From the NCBI RefSeq assembly GCF_042433895.1, contig NZ_JBHLUA010000027.1, forward strand, positions 124,001 to 188,000: a stretch of 64,000 bases of DNA, read 5' to 3'. The notes beneath the pieces were generated by a model. The model was not told the DNA's origin. It worked only from the letters and a program-made list of their open reading frames with translations, and searched no databases. Shown in pieces: positions 61,684 to 64,000 of this stretch (the stretch's first letter is position 1; the number at the start of each line of letters is the position of its first letter). Origin of the DNA: Mesonia maritima (GTDB taxonomy: Bacteria; Bacteroidota; Bacteroidia; Flavobacteriales; Flavobacteriaceae). Both the position numbers and the translations under genes were made by a program.

Positions 61684-62580
61684 TCAGGAAAGATAATTAT
61701 TCAAATTTTCAAGCACTTTTTCAGAAAGTCGATTTTGTGTTTCTTTCGACCAACCTGCACTTTTCTCTTGAATGAGAACATTTTTGTGTTGCTGAATTTC
61801 TTCAGAAAGCGAATTTTTTGCATCACCATCAAAAAGAGCGTAATTCCCGTTTTGCTGAATCCAACTGTGAAATGCTTTTTCTTCAAAAGGCAAACCCAAT
61901 GAAGTATTTACAAGGATCTTGCCAGAACCAAATTTCTCAAATTCTTCTTGATTCAACAATGTGACATTTTTTGGTAAATGAATCGAAATTATTTCACAGG
62001 TTTCCAATAATTCTGATAATTCAAGATAGTTCACACCTTTCTCTTCCCAAACTTTTTTTCGGGTTTTACTGAAATAATAAACCTGAACTCCTAAAGCTAG
62101 CAAGGCTTCTGACAATAATTTGCCTGTAGTTCCTAAACCAATAATTCCTATTTTTTTTCCGCTTAATTCTACCGGCATTTTTTTCCATTGGTGAGTTCCA
62201 AAACCGTGTAACAAATCAATTAGCGAAGAAATTACAAATTCAATCACACCAGGATCTCCATAATCAAAAATTCCGGTTACTTTTATTCCTTTTTCTTGGG
62301 CGTGTTTTACAGCAACATTCGCAGATTCGTCATCAAACAAACTGCATGCCATTCCTATATATTTTAAATTTGGTGCTTGATCTATAATTTGTGAAGTGAT
62401 TTCTGTTCGCCAAGAAACCAAAACCGCTTCAGCATCTTTTATTCGGTTAATTATTTCTTCTTCTGAATCTGGATAGTCGTGAAATACCTCAACTTCTTCA
62501 GCATAAATATTTAGTTTTTCTAGAGCAGCTGAATTCATTTTAGTTTCATCAACCACCACAATTTTTTTTAATTTCTTCAT
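61684..62580 (-). CDS. D-2-hydroxyacid dehydrogenase-like protein with altered active site
   Basis: 298 residues. The NAD-binding fold IGIIGLGTTGKLLSEALLAL is intact, and CEIISIHLPKNVTLLNQEEF matches the family. But where the catalytic arginine normally stands (NTARG) this protein has NTSLG, and where the catalytic histidine normally stands (PHxAG) it has IQEKSAGWS. It may be a non-catalytic or regulatory relative, or act on an unusual substrate. Its stop lies about 150 bases from the next minus-strand gene's start side and a large hairpin lies upstream. Confidence 0.85.
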   Translation of the reverse strand: MKKLKKIVVVDETKMNSAALEKLNIYAEEVEVFHDYPDSEEEIINRIKDAEAVLVSWRTEITSQIIDQAPNLKYIGMACSLFDDESANVAVKHAQEKGIKVTGIFDYGDPGVIEFVISSLIDLLHGFGTHQWKKMPVELSGKKIGIIGLGTTGKLLSEALLALGVQVYYFSKTRKKVWEEKGVNYLELSELLETCEIISIHLPKNVTLLNQEEFEKFGSGKILVNTSLGLPFEEKAFHSWIQQNGNYALFDGDAKNSLSEEIQQHKNVLIQEKSAGWSKETQNRLSEKVLENLNNYLS

Positions 62581-62595
62581 AGTTTAAAAATAAAA

Positions 62596-62717
62596 AAAGC
62601 TATCTGAATAGAAATGTTTGTCAATCTGAACTTGATTCAGGTTCTCATAGTCATAATTACTCAATGAGATTCTGAAATAAATTTAGAATGATGCTTTCCT
62701 CTCCTTCAGATAGCTTT
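62596..62717. terminator. Terminator hairpin with a palindromic element in its loop
   Basis: AAAGCTATCTGAA (62596-62608) and TTCAGATAGCTTT (62705-62717) are a perfect 13-bp pair, flanked by A and T tracts. Its 96-base loop contains a second imperfect palindrome (about 62620-62693). Confidence 0.75.
62620..62693. repeat. REP-like imperfect palindrome in the terminator loop
   Basis: GTCAATCTGAACTTGATTCAG and TCTGAAATAAATTTAGAATGAT form the outer arms, with TCTCAT/ATGAGA inside. This wording is a common dispersed repeat in Bacteroidetes genomes. Confidence 0.65.
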
Positions 62718-62739
62718 CTGAAATTTTGTAGAAAATGTT

Positions 62740-64000
62740 TTACAGCGGAATATTTCCGTGTTTTCTGTTAGGTCGTAACACTTTTTTATGTTCTAACATA
62801 CTAAATCCTTTTAATAATTTTCGGCGCGTATCGCGTGGCATAATTACCTCATCTATAAATCCACGTTTAGCAGCTTCAAAAGGATTTGCAAATAATTCAG
62901 CATATTCTGCTTCTTTTTCCGCTAATTTTTCAGCCGAATCTTTTGCGGCTTTAATTTCTTTTCTAAAAATAATTTCACTCGCTCCTTTTGCTCCCATTAC
63001 TGCGATTTCTGCCGTTGGCCAAGCAAAATTTAAATCGGCGCCAATATGTTTAGAATTCATTACATCATAAGCGCCACCATAAGCTTTTCGCGTAATTACC
63101 GTAACTTTCGGCACGGTGGCTTCACTAAGCGCATATAATAATTTTGCACCGTGTAAAATAATTCCGTTCCATTCTTGATCGGTTCCCGGTAAAAATCCTG
63201 GAACATCCACTAAAACTAACAACGGAATATTGAAGCAATCGCAAAAACGAGTAAATCGTGCCGCTTTTTTAGAAGAATCTACATCGAGAACACCAGCTAA
63301 ACTCATCGGTTGGTTAGCGACAATTCCTATGCTTCTTCCGCCTAAACGTGCAAAACCAACAATTATATTATCAGCATAATCTTTATGAATTTCAAAAAAT
63401 GATTCTTCATCGATAATTCCGTTAATCACCTCGTGCATATCATAAGGTTTATTAGAACTATCTGGGATTAATTCGTCTAATTTCGGACGCAATTCGTCCC
63501 CTAATTCATACGGAAGTTTCTCGGGTGTGAATTCGTTACTTTGTGGCATGTAACTTACTAATTTCTTGATATCTTCCAAACAAGCAATATCATTGATTGC
63601 AGTTCTATGCGTAACACCAGATTTGGTAGAATGCGTACTCGCGCCTCCTAATTCTTCTGAAGTAACTTCTTCATTGGTTACGGTTTTTACTACGTTTGGT
63701 CCGGTAACAAACATATAACTGGTATCTTGAACCATTAACGTAAAATCTGTCATCGCTGGAGAATAAACTGCTCCACCGGCACAAGGACCCATAATCGCGG
63801 AAATCTGCGGAATTACGCCTGAAGATTTCACATTTCTATGAAAAATATCTGCATAACCGCCTAACGATTTTACGCCTTCTTGAATTCGGGCTCCACCGGA
63901 ATCGTTTAAACCAATCATAGGCGCGCCTACTTTTACAGCTAAATCCATCACTTTACAGATTTTTTCTGCGTGGGTTTCAGATAAAGCTCCCCCAAAAACG
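62740..64000 (-). CDS. Acyl-CoA carboxylase beta (carboxyltransferase) subunit, truncated by the window edge
   Basis: The frame stays open to position 64000, so at least 420 residues are present and the N-terminus is missing. Both halves of the carboxyltransferase fold are seen: GLNDSGGARIQEGVKSLGGY and PQISAIMGPCAGGAVYSPAM in the biotin half; VLVDVPGFLPGTDQEWNGII and KAYGGAYDVMNSKHIGADLN in the acyl-CoA half. The end GFSMLEHKKVLRPNRKHGNI matches propionyl-CoA carboxylase beta. It carboxylates propionyl-CoA or a similar acyl-CoA with the biotin-carrying subunit, which is not in view. Works downstream of fatty-acid or branched-chain oxidation. Confidence 0.93.
   Translation of the reverse strand, partial: VFGGALSETHAEKICKVMDLAVKVGAPMIGLNDSGGARIQEGVKSLGGYADIFHRNVKSSGVIPQISAIMGPCAGGAVYSPAMTDFTLMVQDTSYMFVTGPNVVKTVTNEEVTSEELGGASTHSTKSGVTHRTAINDIACLEDIKKLVSYMPQSNEFTPEKLPYELGDELRPKLDELIPDSSNKPYDMHEVINGIIDEESFFEIHKDYADNIIVGFARLGGRSIGIVANQPMSLAGVLDVDSSKKAARFTRFCDCFNIPLLVLVDVPGFLPGTDQEWNGIILHGAKLLYALSEATVPKVTVITRKAYGGAYDVMNSKHIGADLNFAWPTAEIAVMGAKGASEIIFRKEIKAAKDSAEKLAEKEAEYAELFANPFEAAKRGFIDEVIMPRDTRRKLLKGFSMLEHKKVLRPNRKHGNIPL

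Noticed and set aside
63968..63976. Nine-base match (GCGTGGGTT) to the predicted guide
   Set aside because: It is in coding sequence of the carboxylase gene, stops matching after nine bases and is preceded by T. A match of this length is expected by chance in a 64-kb window.

Overview
The window looks like chromosome of a marine-type member of the Flavobacteriaceae (Bacteroidota). It is AT-rich. It carries type IX secretion sorting domains at the C-termini of two exported proteins, promoter boxes of the Bacteroidetes TAnnTTTG type, and typical flavobacterial clusters (DUF4870-PadR-PspC-head GIN; RDD-SpoIIM-DUF4129-DUF4350-MoxR-DUF58; LytS/LytTR with 2TM proteins). The genus cannot be fixed from sequence reading alone.

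Positions 1-10100 are an accessory region. It opens with the N-terminal part of a type I restriction-modification methylase subunit and a decayed IS110 transposase. Next come three or four single-gene units on the minus strand (lipoprotein, PIN-like nuclease with zinc ribbons, four-helix membrane protein plus HEPN-like protein). Long imperfect palindromes separate them and resemble integron attC sites. The most striking system follows. An XRE repressor gene is divergent from a two-gene operon encoding an unusual ECF-type sigma factor and a nuclease-dead, C-terminally shortened Cas12f/TnpB-like protein. About 680 bases downstream of that protein lies a candidate guide RNA with the Cas12f pseudoknot (loop TTGCA paired to the final TGCAA before the guide). 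Together these predict RNA-guided transcription: the dead Cas12f finds DNA through the guide and the sigma factor brings RNA polymerase. Around it are families of palindromic repeats, a GIY-YIG protein and an unknown gene (9275-10012) with similar GC-rich base composition and a patterned upstream region.

Positions 10200-16650 are a fatty-acid beta-oxidation operon (MarR regulator, fadN, fadA, fadE) with a four-helix-bundle gene inserted between fadN and fadA. A strong hairpin terminator ends it. Positions 16700-35700 hold membrane and envelope genes: MscS channel, M28 peptidase, App1-like phosphatase, diacylglycerol-kinase-like enzyme, lipoprotein, ECF sigma/anti-sigma pair, LETM1-like protein, T9SS cargo, LytS-LytTR two-component system, type II NADH dehydrogenase and a second sigma factor.

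Positions 35800-46850 contain an exported protein with the domain order of glucan water dikinases, two serine hydrolases of the beta-lactamase/PBP fold, an ATP/ADP-translocase-like transporter fused to HEAT repeats, a PlsC acyltransferase, a CoA-type Nudix hydrolase, a lipoprotein cyclophilin and a TRIC-type channel. Positions 46850-53800 are the MoxR/DUF58 cluster. The rest includes OxyR (Cys199 and Cys208 conserved), the PspC/head GIN operon, an amidase, a degenerate 2-hydroxyacid dehydrogenase and, running off the right edge, an acyl-CoA carboxylase beta subunit. No rRNA, tRNA or canonical CRISPR array was seen.
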